64,000 bases of DNA from JAKAWQ01 sp963745975 (GTDB lineage: Bacteria > Pseudomonadota > Alphaproteobacteria > Acetobacterales > Acetobacteraceae): positions 434,001 through 498,000 of the forward strand of contig CAVUZJ010000005.1 of NCBI GenBank assembly GCA_963745975.1, read 5' to 3'. Positions 49,166-57,821 of the stretch are shown in pieces (position 1 is the first letter of the stretch; each line of letters begins with the position of its first letter). A program made the translations under genes and the position numbers. Below the pieces are notes generated by a model. That model saw nothing but the letters and a program-made list of their open reading frames with translations. It had not been told where the DNA came from and made no database searches.

Positions 49166-49588
49166 GTGTCCGAAACTATGAACCTACATCAGGTGCCTGA
49201 AGCTATGACCTTGCATCGCGCCCTGTGGGCCGGCCGGATAATGAGCGTGTTTGTCGTTATCGCTCTGGTGGCAGATGGGACCATTCAGCTTTTCGCGCCG
49301 GCACAGATCGCGAGCATGTTGCAGGAAACCGGGTTCGCGATGGACCTGACCCGTGTCGTGGGTCCGATCATACTCGCCTGCGCCATCCTTTACGCCATCC
49401 CGGCCACCGCCGTCCTCGGCGCGATCCTGGTGACGGGCTATTTGGGAGGTGCCATCTGCGCCCATGTCCGCATCGGTGAGTTGGGGTCGCCGCCGGAAAT
49501 CATTTCCCTGCTTCTGGGCGTGATGACATGGGGCGGCCTCTACGCCCGCGATCCCCGTATCCGGGCCATTCTGCCGCTCATCCGTTGA
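49166..49588 (+). CDS. DoxX-like small membrane protein
   Basis: A 140-residue protein with four hydrophobic helices. Helix 1 covers R-I-M-S-V-F-V-V-I-A-L-V-A-D-G-T-I-Q-L-F, and later come I-L-A-C-A-I-L-Y-A-I-P-A-T-A-V-L-G-A-I-L and the G-G-A-I-C-A-H-V-R motif typical of DoxX_2. A GTG start at 49166 has TGGAGA at 8-base spacing; the ATG at 49139 has no such site. It precedes the NmrA-like gene and is likely under the divergent LysR. Confidence 0.85.
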   Translation: MSETMNLHQVPEAMTLHRALWAGRIMSVFVVIALVADGTIQLFAPAQIASMLQETGFAMDLTRVVGPIILACAILYAIPATAVLGAILVTGYLGGAICAHVRIGELGSPPEIISLLLGVMTWGGLYARDPRIRAILPLIR

Positions 49589-49633
49589 ACCAACAGGGGC
49601 AGTGCTCTGTCCCTCGAGATCAGGAGAAAACAC

Positions 49634-50506
49634 ATGTTTTTAGTAATGGGAATCACGGGAAAGGTGGGGGGCGCAACGGCAGAACAGCTGTTGGCGCACG
49701 GCAAGGAGGTACGCGCGCTCGTCCGCAATCGCGAGAAGGCGTCAAGCTGGGCGAATCAGGGCGTGGAACTGGTTGACGGCGATTGGAATGATTCGGCAGC
49801 CATCGAGCGGGCCCTCAAAGGCGTCGAAGGCACGTTTGTCATGTTGCCTTCTGTCTGGACCCCCTCGCCCGATTACAAAGAAGCCAAGGGCATGATTACA
49901 AACTATGTCGAGGCGCTCACCAAGGCAGCGCCCCCGCGAGTGGTAGCGCTTTCGTCGATGGGTGCGAACAGGACCAGCGGGCTTGGGATGATCACGGCCT
50001 TGTCGCTTCTGGAGCAAGGTTTTCGCGATCTGATATCGCCAATCGCATTTGTGCGCGCAGGTGGATTCTTCGAAAACTTCCTCTATGGCTTGCAGGTCGC
50101 CCAGAGCGGAACGCTACCGGTCTACTATAACCCGACAAACCGGAAATCGACCATGGTCGCGACGAACGACATCGGTGCGGAGGTCGCAACCCTTTTGATC
50201 GGGCCAGCCTGGTCAGGGCGGCGCGTCGTCGAGCTTGGTTCGATGGTCAGCGCGGATGAAGTCGCCGAGCAATTGGGTGAAGTCCTGAATCTCGGCGTGA
50301 AAGCCTTTGCAATCCCGCGTGCAGGGTGGGCGGAAGTGTTCGAGCAGTTCGGTATCCCGAAGGGCCACACCGGACCTGCCGAAGAAGTGTTTGAGGCCGT
50401 GAACGCGGGATGGATGGACCTCGGAGCCGAGGATACGGAGCACGTAGCGGGTACGACGTCCGCGCGCGATGTATTCGAGGCTGCACAGAACGCCGCCAAG
50501 ACGTAG
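49634..50506 (+). CDS. NmrA-like NAD(P)-binding protein
   Basis: A 290-residue atypical short-chain dehydrogenase/NmrA family protein. The Rossmann motif V-M-G-I-T-G-K-V-G-G-A-T-A-E-Q-L-L is at residues about 4-20; V-R-A-L-V-R-N and G-D-W-N-D follow, and A-L-S-S-M-G-A-N replaces the usual active-site segment. Relatives are redox-sensing regulators or NAD(P)H:quinone reductases of the QorB type. It is separated by 45 bases from the DoxX-like gene in the same direction. Confidence 0.88.
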   Translation: MFLVMGITGKVGGATAEQLLAHGKEVRALVRNREKASSWANQGVELVDGDWNDSAAIERALKGVEGTFVMLPSVWTPSPDYKEAKGMITNYVEALTKAAPPRVVALSSMGANRTSGLGMITALSLLEQGFRDLISPIAFVRAGGFFENFLYGLQVAQSGTLPVYYNPTNRKSTMVATNDIGAEVATLLIGPAWSGRRVVELGSMVSADEVAEQLGEVLNLGVKAFAIPRAGWAEVFEQFGIPKGHTGPAEEVFEAVNAGWMDLGAEDTEHVAGTTSARDVFEAAQNAAKT

Positions 50507-50687
50507 GTCCGGGACGGATCAGGCAGGAGACGGAGACTGCCCGCTTCTGCGTCGGACGCGTCGCGGGAAGCGCTCAACAGTTCAAAGCGACGCGAAGCGC
50601 CTCCACTCCCGCCTGACCTTCTGAATCTCCGGGAGCATTTAGTAGTTTCTGTATCACGATGCATGCATCCCGTGGCGCGAAATTCAA

Positions 50688-52296
50688 GGATACCGTTGAA
50701 AAAGTCCCCATTGCGGCGCGACTGATCTGGTGATTCCCTTGTCGACGCCTGGAGGAAGCGGAGACATTGCGATGATGGGGCGGCGGGACGAGCCGGGGCA
50801 GCTGTTTTATCGGTTCAACCTCGACCGCCACGTTCCGGCCGAGCACCTGCTGCGCCGGATCGACGCCGTGCTGGATCTCGGTGCGATCCGGCAGACGTTG
50901 GCGCCCTACTATGCCACCGGCGGCCGGCCATCGGTTGATCCTGAACTGATGATCCGCATGCTGCTGATTGGCTACGTCTTCGCCATCCGCTCCGAACGGC
51001 GGCTCTGCGACGAGGTGCACCTCAATCTCGCCTATCGCTGGTTCTGCCGTCTCGGCCTGGAAGGTGCCGTCCCCGACCACTCCACCTTCTCCAAGAACCG
51101 CCATGGCCGCTTCCGCGACAGTGATCTGTTTCGTCGTCTCTTCGAGCAGGTGGTGCGGCTGTGCATGCAGGCCGGTCTGGTTGGCGGCGAAGGCTTCGCC
51201 ATCGATGCCAGCGTCATCGAGGCCGACGCCAGCCGCAACCGCAAGGTCGACGGTAAGCTCACGGCCTGGCCGGATGAGGAGAAGGTCACACGCCCAGTGC
51301 GCGAGTATTTCGCCGCCCTCGATGTGGCTCTGGAGGCGGAGGCGGCGCCACCGCGCGAGTCCGACGACATGCCGCCGGGCAACCCGCCCTCCGATCCGAA
51401 GGCAACCTCGCTGACCGACCCGGCCGCGGCCTGGACCAACAAGGGCCAGATGAAGGTCACCTTCGCTTACGGCGACAATTATCTGATCGACACGCGGGCG
51501 GCGGTCATCGTCGACGTACACGCGACGCCGGCGCGCTGGACCGCCGAGGTCGCCGCTACCAAGACCATGTTGGCGAGGACCGAGCAGTGTTTCGGGCTCA
51601 AACCGCAACGGCTCGCCGCGGATGCCGCTTACGGATCGGGGCTGATGATCGGCTGGCTGACGCAGCGCGGAATCACGCCGCACGTGCCGATCCTCGATCG
51701 CGAGCACCAGACCAAGGGCTTCTTCACCCGCGCCGATTTCACCTTCGACGAAGCCAAGAACGTGTTCGCCTGCCCCGGCGGCAAACATCTGAAGAGTTCC
51801 GGTCTGGTACACGATGACGGCACGGTGCCCTACTCGGCCAGTACCAAGGATTGCCGCGCCTGCGCACTGAAATCGGCCTGCACCAGCGGGGCCAAGCGCA
51901 TCGTCACCCGCAATTTGTTCGAGGCTGAGCACGAGCGAGTGCGCGCGTTGAAGGAAACGGAGGCCTTCAAACAGTCGGCGCGCGAACGCAAGAAGGTCGA
52001 GATGCTGTTCGCCCACCTCAAGCGCAATTTCGGACTGCGGCGGCTCCGCCTGCGGGGCCTCACCGGCGCCGCCGACGAGTTCCTGCTGGCCGCGACTGCG
52101 CAGAACCTGAAGAAGCTCGTCCGCTTCCTTGCCCACGAGCCGCCAACGCCCACCCGATGCCCGGCGTGAGACCGGCGGAAGAACGCCCGACCCCGCCGGT
52201 CCGTGGATCGGCGGGAAGCACCCGCCGGAAACCGCCCGCACTGGCCTTCCCACGTCTTCTATCGCCCGTCGGGCGAGAGGTATTTCAACGGTATCC
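50688..52296 (+). mobile_element. IS1182-type insertion sequence with perfect 14-base terminal inverted repeats
   Basis: A 1609-base element. Left end GGATACCGTTGAAA (50688-50701) and right end TTTCAACGGTATCC (52283-52296) are exact inverted repeats flanking one transposase gene. The size and single ORF suit the IS1182 family. No clear target duplication is visible. The complete ends and gene suggest recent or still mobile insertion, at the border of the accessory island. Confidence 0.85.
50772..52169 (+). CDS. IS1182 family transposase
   Basis: A 465-residue DDE transposase. The N-terminal DUF772 domain has G-R-P-S-V-D-P-E-L-M-I-R-M-L-L-I-G-Y, then R-R-L-C-D-E-V-H-L-N-L-A-Y-R-W-F and D-H-S-T-F-S-K-N-R. 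The catalytic residues are likely Asp in F-A-I-D-A-S, Asp in L-A-A-D-A-A-Y-G-S and Glu in K-K-V-E-M-L-F-A-H-L-K-R-N-F-G-L-R-R-L-R. A Cys cluster (D-C-R-A-C-x-L-K-x-x-C) lies between. GGAG lies upstream of the ATG at 50772; a GTG at 50730 would add 14 residues. No frameshift is seen, so it may be active. Confidence 0.95.
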   Translation: MMGRRDEPGQLFYRFNLDRHVPAEHLLRRIDAVLDLGAIRQTLAPYYATGGRPSVDPELMIRMLLIGYVFAIRSERRLCDEVHLNLAYRWFCRLGLEGAVPDHSTFSKNRHGRFRDSDLFRRLFEQVVRLCMQAGLVGGEGFAIDASVIEADASRNRKVDGKLTAWPDEEKVTRPVREYFAALDVALEAEAAPPRESDDMPPGNPPSDPKATSLTDPAAAWTNKGQMKVTFAYGDNYLIDTRAAVIVDVHATPARWTAEVAATKTMLARTEQCFGLKPQRLAADAAYGSGLMIGWLTQRGITPHVPILDREHQTKGFFTRADFTFDEAKNVFACPGGKHLKSSGLVHDDGTVPYSASTKDCRACALKSACTSGAKRIVTRNLFEAEHERVRALKETEAFKQSARERKKVEMLFAHLKRNFGLRRLRLRGLTGAADEFLLAATAQNLKKLVRFLAHEPPTPTRCPA

Positions 52297-52780
52297 AAAA
52301 CTTCTGCAAGCCGAGTTCGAACCAATGTTATCAATAGGTTGCGGCTTTCAAAAAATACGAGCGAAACTCTAAAAACATCGGTCAGGCTCAACCTTTTCTT
52401 CTGATTTCGACGGCCTCTTGCCGCGCAGGCGGTTCCTAAACCAAATGCCCGCTATCCGCGTCCTTTCATTCCATAGCGGACCAGCCGCTCTCGGCCAACT
52501 CCGGTCATAAGGCGATCGGCCATGGCATGGCCGGGAAGGGTCGAAGGCCGTGCAAAGCCTTCGGCCGTGAAGCGGGCCGCAAGTCCGCTGGCCTGCCTGA
52601 GCTACTCCGCTCGGGTTTTCGCACAGCCTGGGGGGCAAAACCGCCTGGCCTTCTGAAGGGTTATTCCGGCCGCCGAATGGAGGGGCTCTCGCCGACCTCC
52701 GGTAGTGGCGGAATGCGCTTCGCTCTTCCGCCCTACGCATGACTCCGGTAGGTCAGGCTTACCCGGCGGCTGCTCGTGCC
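52297..52780. other. Intergenic region after the IS element (no gene; hairpins)
   Basis: About 480 bases between the IS and the korB stop. Frames present on both strands look non-biological (Arg/Pro/Ser-rich, no start sites). It contains several palindromic GC stretches around 52520-52600, with GAAGGCCG...GCCTTCGGC pairs, and the hairpin at 52702-52736. Confidence 0.5.
52702..52736 (-). terminator. Hairpin downstream of korB
   Basis: GTAG-x-GGCGGAA and TTCCGCC-CTAC form an 11-pair stem around a short loop, 45 bases past the korB stop. There is no T-run, so it may be a structured repeat rather than an intrinsic terminator. Palindromes of the form GGCGGA...TCCGCCCTAC are common between genes in Proteobacteria. 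Confidence 0.4.
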
Positions 52781-53836
52781 CTACCTCAGGCTGGCGTTGA
52801 GCGCCGCGAGTGCGGCGGAGCTGGGATTGAGCTCGGCGTCGCCGAGGGAGGCGAGCGGTGCGGCGACCGTGTTGAGCGTATCGTGGAGGTCGCTCGCGTC
52901 CGGGCGGACATAGAGGAGGCCGGTCACGATCTCGCCGGCGCGCTCGCGCTCCTGGATGTGGGCCAATGCGGCGACGCGATCATGCACGTCGTAATCGGGG
53001 GCGAGCTTGCGAAGGCGGAGGATCGAGCCGTCATGCTGGACGACCACCTCGACGGCGCCTGGCGCGTACTCGGCGAGGATCTCGGGCCGGCCGACGATCA
53101 CGTCGAGCGCGTCGACCGCCTCGTTGTGCTCGCGAACGTAATCGTAGCTCTTGGTCGATCCCGCATGGTTGTTGAAGGCAACACAGGGCGAAATGCAATC
53201 GATGAAGGCCGCGCCGCGATGGAAGATGGCCGCCTTGATCAGCGGCACGAGCTGGCCCTTGTCGCCGGAGAAGCTGCGGGCGACGAAGGAGGCTCCGAGC
53301 ACCAGTGCCAAGGATGCGAGGTCGATTGCGGAATCGGCGTTGGCGACGCCGCGCTTGCTCTTCGCCCCGCGGTCCGCCGTGGCCGAGAACTGGCCCTTGG
53401 TCAGGCCATAAACTCCGTTGTTCTCGACGATATAGACCATGTTCACGTCCCGGCGCATGGCGTGCGCGAACTGGCCGAGCCCGATCGAGGCCGAATCGCC
53501 ATCTCCCGAGACGCCAAGATAGACGAGCTCGCGGTTGGCGAGATTGGCCCCCGTCGCCACCGCCGGCATGCGCCCGTGCACACTGTTGAAGCCGTGCGCG
53601 CGACCGAGGAAGTAGGTCGGCGTCTTCGACGAGCAGCCGATCCCCGAGAGCTTGGCGATCCGGTGCGGCGGCAGATCGAGCTCGAAGCAGGCTATGATGA
53701 TCGCAGCGCTGATCGAATCGTGCCCGCAGCCCGCGCAGAGCGTCGAAACCGCGCCCTCGTAGTCGCGCCGTGTGAGGCCGAGCTCGTTCTTGGGCAGGTC
53801 CGGATGGCGAAGCAGCGGCTTGGTGACGAAGGTCAT
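52781..53836 (-). CDS. korB: 2-oxoacid:ferredoxin oxidoreductase subunit beta
   Basis: A 351-residue TPP- and [4Fe-4S]-binding subunit. Seen: C-A-G-C-G-H-D-S-I near residue 35, G-I-G-C-S-S-K-T-P-T-Y, the TPP motif G-D-G-D-S-A-S-I-G-L-G-Q-F-A-H-A and E-N-N-G-V-Y-G-L-T-K-G-Q-F, and a Cys in D-C-I-S-P-C-V-A-F-N-N-H. It oxidatively decarboxylates a 2-oxoacid (2-oxoglutarate by closest pattern) with CoA, passing electrons to ferredoxin. Its start overlaps the korA stop by 4 bases. Confidence 0.93.
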   Translation of the reverse strand: MTFVTKPLLRHPDLPKNELGLTRRDYEGAVSTLCAGCGHDSISAAIIIACFELDLPPHRIAKLSGIGCSSKTPTYFLGRAHGFNSVHGRMPAVATGANLANRELVYLGVSGDGDSASIGLGQFAHAMRRDVNMVYIVENNGVYGLTKGQFSATADRGAKSKRGVANADSAIDLASLALVLGASFVARSFSGDKGQLVPLIKAAIFHRGAAFIDCISPCVAFNNHAGSTKSYDYVREHNEAVDALDVIVGRPEILAEYAPGAVEVVVQHDGSILRLRKLAPDYDVHDRVAALAHIQERERAGEIVTGLLYVRPDASDLHDTLNTVAAPLASLGDAELNPSSAALAALNASLR

Positions 53837-55663
53837 GCGACTTCTTCCATTGTGCGGGCGGCGATCGCATCGGCGATCGCGTCTGCGATGAAGCGGCTGG
53901 TGATCGGCGTTCCATCGTAGCTGAGCACGCGGCGGAGGTGCCGGGGATTTACGCCGCCTTCGTCGATCAGGAGGCTCCGCATCTGCGCATCGCGGTTCTG
54001 CTCGACAACGAACACCTCCTCGTGCGCGGCGATGAAGTCGAACACTTCGTCGGCGAAGGGAAAGGCACGGATGCGCATGCGATCGAGCAAGATGCCGCGC
54101 TCGGCCAGGATTTCGCAGGCCTCGTCCACGCCCGGGCTGGTAGAGCCGTAATAGATGGCGCCCAGCCTGCTTGGCGCAGAAGCGGGGATCGTGACGGGCG
54201 GCGGGACCAGGCGCTTCGCGGTCGCGAATTTGCGGGTGAGGCGCTCCATGTTCTCGACGTAGGCCGCCCCCTCCTCGGTGTAGCGGGCATGGCCGTCCTT
54301 GGTCGTGCCGCGGGTGAAGAAGGCGCCGCGGCTCTCATGCGTTCCGGGATAGGTGCGCCAGGGAATGCCGTCGCCGTCGATGTCGAGATAGCGGCCGAAA
54401 TCCGCTGCCTGTTCCAGGGCCTCCGCGGTCATCACCTTGCCGCGGTCCATCCGCCGCGCATCGTCCCAGGCGAAGGGCGCGGTGAGCCGCTCGTTCATGC
54501 CGATCTCGAGATCGAGCATCACGAAGACCGGCGTCTGCAACCGGTCGGCGAGATCGAAGGCAAGGGCTGCGAAGGTGAAGCACTCGTGCGGGTCCTCAGG
54601 GAGGAGCAGCACATGGCGCGTATCGCCGTGCGAGGCATAGGCGGCGGAGAGGATGTCGGCCTGTTGCGTGCGCGTCGGCATCCCGGTCGAGGGGCCGGCG
54701 CGCTGCACATCGAAGATCACCGCGGGGTATCTCGGCGAAATAGGCGAGCCCGATCGTCTCCTGCATCAGCGAGATGCCGGGGCCCGAGGTTGCGGTGAAG
54801 GCGCGCGCGCCGTTCCAGGCCGCGCCCACCACCATGCCGATCGAGGCGAGCTCGTCCTCCGCCTGCACGATCGCGTAGCGGCTACGGCCGGTTTCCGGCT
54901 CCGTCCGGTAGCGCCGGCAATAGCGCTGGAAGGCCTCGGCGAGCGAGGTCGAGGGCGTGATCGGATACCAGGCCGCGACGGTCGCGCCGCCATAGACGGC
55001 GCCGAGCGCGGCGGCGCTGTTGCCGTCGATGAAGACGCGATCGCCGACCGCATCGGCGCGCCGCAGGCGAAGCCCGATCGGGCAGGCAAGGGTCTCGCGC
55101 GCATGGTCGTGGCCGAGGCGAAGCGCGCGCAGATTGCCCGCGATCAGCTTTTCTTTCCCTTTGAACTGCTCGCCGATCAGACGCTCCAGCTCGGCGAGAT
55201 CGAGGTCGATGAGGGCGGCGAGCGCGCCGATATACATGATGTTCTTGAAGAGCTGGCGCTGGCGGGGCTCGCCGTATTCGCGGTTGCAGAGGGCGGTGAA
55301 GGGCACGCCGAGGACGGTGATGTCGGGGCGGAATTTCTCCGCCCGCATCGGCTTGGTGGAATCGTAGAGAAGATAGCCGCCGGGCGCGATTTCCCTAATG
55401 TCCTTATCCCATGTCTGCGGATTCATCGCGACGAGGAGATGCACCTCGCCATGGCGGGCGAGGCGGTTCGCCTCCGAGATCCGGACCTCGTACCAGGTCG
55501 GCAGCCCCTCGATGTTCGAGGGGAAGACGTTGCGCGGCGTCGCCGGCACGCCCATGCGCAGCACCGCTTTGGCGAAGAGGCGGTTGGCGCTCGCCGAGCC
55601 CGAGCCGTTGACGTTGGCGAACTTGACGACAAAATCGTTGATGGCTTCTAGCGATTGGCGCAT
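53833..55663 (-). pseudogene. korA: 2-oxoacid:acceptor oxidoreductase subunit alpha (fused gamma-alpha), frameshifted at 54724-54727
   Basis: The first part (55663 down to about 54728) has the gamma domain and the start of the alpha domain, with Y-P-I-T-P-S-T-S-L-A-E and T-S-G-P-G-I-S-L-M-Q-E, ending L-A-Y-F-A-E-I-P. The second part continues out of frame as V-I-F-D-V-Q-R-A-G-P-S-T-G-M-P-T-R-T to the stop at 53833. On the minus strand the junction has CCCC where CCC would keep the frame; the total length is 3n+1. Without the extra base the protein would be 609 residues. The start overlaps the upstream flavoprotein gene by 16 bases and the stop overlaps korB. Because the operon is otherwise intact, a base-calling error is as likely as a true mutation. 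Confidence 0.85.
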
Positions 55664-57489
55664 GCGTGGCCTGCCAGCGGCATTTTCAGGAGGAATAGCT
55701 GCATGTCCCAGGCGCCCGTCGGGCAGCGCTCGGCGCAGAGGCCGCAATGGAGGCAGACATTCTCGTCCTTCACCATCACGCGCCCGGTCGTGAGCGCGCC
55801 CGAGACATAGAGCGCCTGCTCCGCCTCCGTCGCCGGCGCCGCAAGCCGCCCGCGCAATTCCCCCTCCTCGCCGTTCGCGGTGAAGGTGATGCAGTCGGTG
55901 GGACAGATATCGGTGCAGGCATCGCACTCGATGCAGAGACGGTCGGTGAAGACGGTCTCGACGTCGCAGTTGAAGCACCGCTCGGCCTCGGCGAAGGCAA
56001 GCGCCTCATCGAAGCCGAGCTCGACCTCGGCGGCGATGTCCTTGAGCGCGACCTCATGGGCGCGGTGCGGCACGCGGAGCCGGAGATCGTTGGAGATCTC
56101 GCTGTCATAGCTCCATTCGTGGATGCCCATCTTCTGGCTGACGAGATTGACCATCGGCGGCGGCCGCGCCGCGAGGTCGGCGCCGCGGCAAGCTCTATCG
56201 ATCGAAATCGCGGCCTCGTGGCCGTGGGCAACCGCCCAGATGATGTTCTTCGCCCCGAACGCGGCGTCGCCGCCGAAGAACACGCGCTCGTGCGTCGAAC
56301 GCATCGTCGCTTCGTCGATTACCGGCATGTCCCAGCGGTCGAACTCGATCCCGCAATCGCGCTCGATCCAGGGGAACGCATTCTCTTGGCCGACCGCGAT
56401 CAGCACGTCCTCGCAGGGGATGGTCACGTCCGGCTCGCCGGTCGGCACCAGGCGGCGCCTGCCGCGCTCGTCCTGCTGCGCCGCGACCTTCTCGAACACC
56501 ACGCCACGCATTTCCCCGGCCTCATGGAGGAATTCCTTGGGCACGAGGAAGTTGAGGATCGGGATGCCCTCCTCCATCGCCTCCTCCTTTTCCCAAGGCG
56601 AGGCTTTCATCTCCGCAAACCCGCTGCGCACGACCACGGTGACCTCTTCGCCGCCGAGCCGGCGGGCGGAGCGGCAGCAATCCATCGCCGTGTTGCCGCC
56701 GCCGAGCACGACGACACGCTTGCCGATGCTGCTGACATGGCCGAACGCCACGTTCGCGAGCCAATCGATGCCGATATGGACGTGGCCGGGCGCGGCATGG
56801 CGGCCCGGCAGATCGAGATTGCGCCCGCGCGGCGCGCCACAACCGACGAAGATCGCGTCGAATTCTTCCGCGAGCAGCGCCTTCATGCTGCCGATCGCGG
56901 TGCCGAGGCGCGTCTCGACGCCGAGATCGAGGATGTACCCGACCTCCTCGTCGATCACCGTCTCGGGGAGGCGGAATTTGGGGATCTGGCTGCGGATCAT
57001 GCCGCCGGCCGCGGCCGCGGAATCGAATATCACGACCTCGTACCCCTCGGGCGCGAGATCGCGCGCCACGGTGAGCGAGGCCGGCCCGGCGCCGACCAGG
57101 GCGACGCGCTTGCCATTGCGCTGCGGGGCCGGGCGCGGAAGCCGGGCGCTGATGTCGCCCTTGTAGTCGGCGGCGACACGCTTGAGCCGGCAGATCGCGA
57201 CCGGCTCCTTCTCCACCCGCCCGCGCCGGCAGGCAGGCTCGCACGGACGATCGCAGGTGCGCCCGAGAATGCCCGGGAACACATTCGACTCCCAGTTGAG
57301 CATGTAGGCATCGGCATAGCGCCGTGCCGCGATGAGGCGGATATATTCGGGCACCGGCGTATGCGCCGGACAGGCCCACTGGCAATCGACGACCTTATGG
57401 AAATAGTCGGGATTGCGAACGTCGGTCGGAAGCAATAAAGCCGCCTTTCTTCCCCCGCCCCGCCTCCGTTCTCGAAGGATGCGCCGCAT
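55648..57489 (-). CDS. GltD-like FAD/NAD(P) oxidoreductase with C-terminal ferredoxin domains
   Basis: A 613-residue protein. The N-terminal Fer4_20 region has C-Q-W-A-C-P-A-H-T-P-V and C-D-R-P-C-E-P-A-C; an FAD motif V-A-L-V-G-A-G-P-A-S-L-T-V-A lies near residue 135, an NAD(P) motif V-V-V-L-G-G-G-N-T-A-M-D near 270, and two C-terminal [4Fe-4S] motifs follow, C-I-E-C-D-A-C-T-D-I-C-P and C-L-H-C-G-L-C-A-E-R-C-P. It probably passes electrons from the Kor enzyme to NAD(P) or from NAD(P)H to ferredoxin. The ATG at 57489 begins with an Arg-rich leader; a TTG just before L-P-T-D-V-R-N-P-D-Y may be the real start. Confidence 0.85.
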   Translation of the reverse strand: MRRILRERRRGGGRKAALLLPTDVRNPDYFHKVVDCQWACPAHTPVPEYIRLIAARRYADAYMLNWESNVFPGILGRTCDRPCEPACRRGRVEKEPVAICRLKRVAADYKGDISARLPRPAPQRNGKRVALVGAGPASLTVARDLAPEGYEVVIFDSAAAAGGMIRSQIPKFRLPETVIDEEVGYILDLGVETRLGTAIGSMKALLAEEFDAIFVGCGAPRGRNLDLPGRHAAPGHVHIGIDWLANVAFGHVSSIGKRVVVLGGGNTAMDCCRSARRLGGEEVTVVVRSGFAEMKASPWEKEEAMEEGIPILNFLVPKEFLHEAGEMRGVVFEKVAAQQDERGRRRLVPTGEPDVTIPCEDVLIAVGQENAFPWIERDCGIEFDRWDMPVIDEATMRSTHERVFFGGDAAFGAKNIIWAVAHGHEAAISIDRACRGADLAARPPPMVNLVSQKMGIHEWSYDSEISNDLRLRVPHRAHEVALKDIAAEVELGFDEALAFAEAERCFNCDVETVFTDRLCIECDACTDICPTDCITFTANGEEGELRGRLAAPATEAEQALYVSGALTTGRVMVKDENVCLHCGLCAERCPTGAWDMQLFLLKMPLAGHACANR

Positions 57490-57544
57490 TGCACGGTCGC
57501 TCGGGACTCGGCGACTATAGGCTGATCGCGGAGGGGCCCATAGC

Positions 57545-57821
57545 CCCCCAGGCCAGGGGCAAGGGGCTCCGCCCCTTGCAACCCCGCCAGGGCCTTGAGG
57601 CCCTGGACCCCGAACGTTTGCCCGACCCGGCAGCGAGGCTGGTGCCCAGGGTCCCAGCGCCGAACAGGCCCGCCCCCCACCACCCCGAGAGCGTCCACCG
57701 CCGGTGGGGCGGCCAACGTCCAAACGAATGGGTTCCAAGGGCTCGCCCTTGGCGGGGTCGGGCACCCAACGCGCTCGCGCGTTGGGACCCGTCCAAGGGC
57801 AGAGCCCCTGGCCTGGCCTGC
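57545..57821. repeat. Dispersed palindromic repeat, copy C (long form)
   Basis: The gap between the flavoprotein gene and pdxJ holds the same repeat arms as copies A and B. The left arm is GGCCAGGGGCAAGGGGCTCC, then GCCAGGGCCTTGAGGCCCTGG and a CGAACG end. The right arm, read on the minus strand, is CCAGGGGCTCTGCCCTTGG and GCCAAGGGCGAGCCCTTGG with ACCCATTCG. A further GCGCGAGCGCG palindrome is inserted in the right arm, and about 100 unrelated bases separate the arms. The remaining bases 57490-57544 show no gene. Confidence 0.75.

Noticed and set aside
52369..52740. 123-residue minus-strand frame next to korB
   Set aside because: It reads through palindromic repeats and has no recognisable domain; more likely a structured intergenic repeat.
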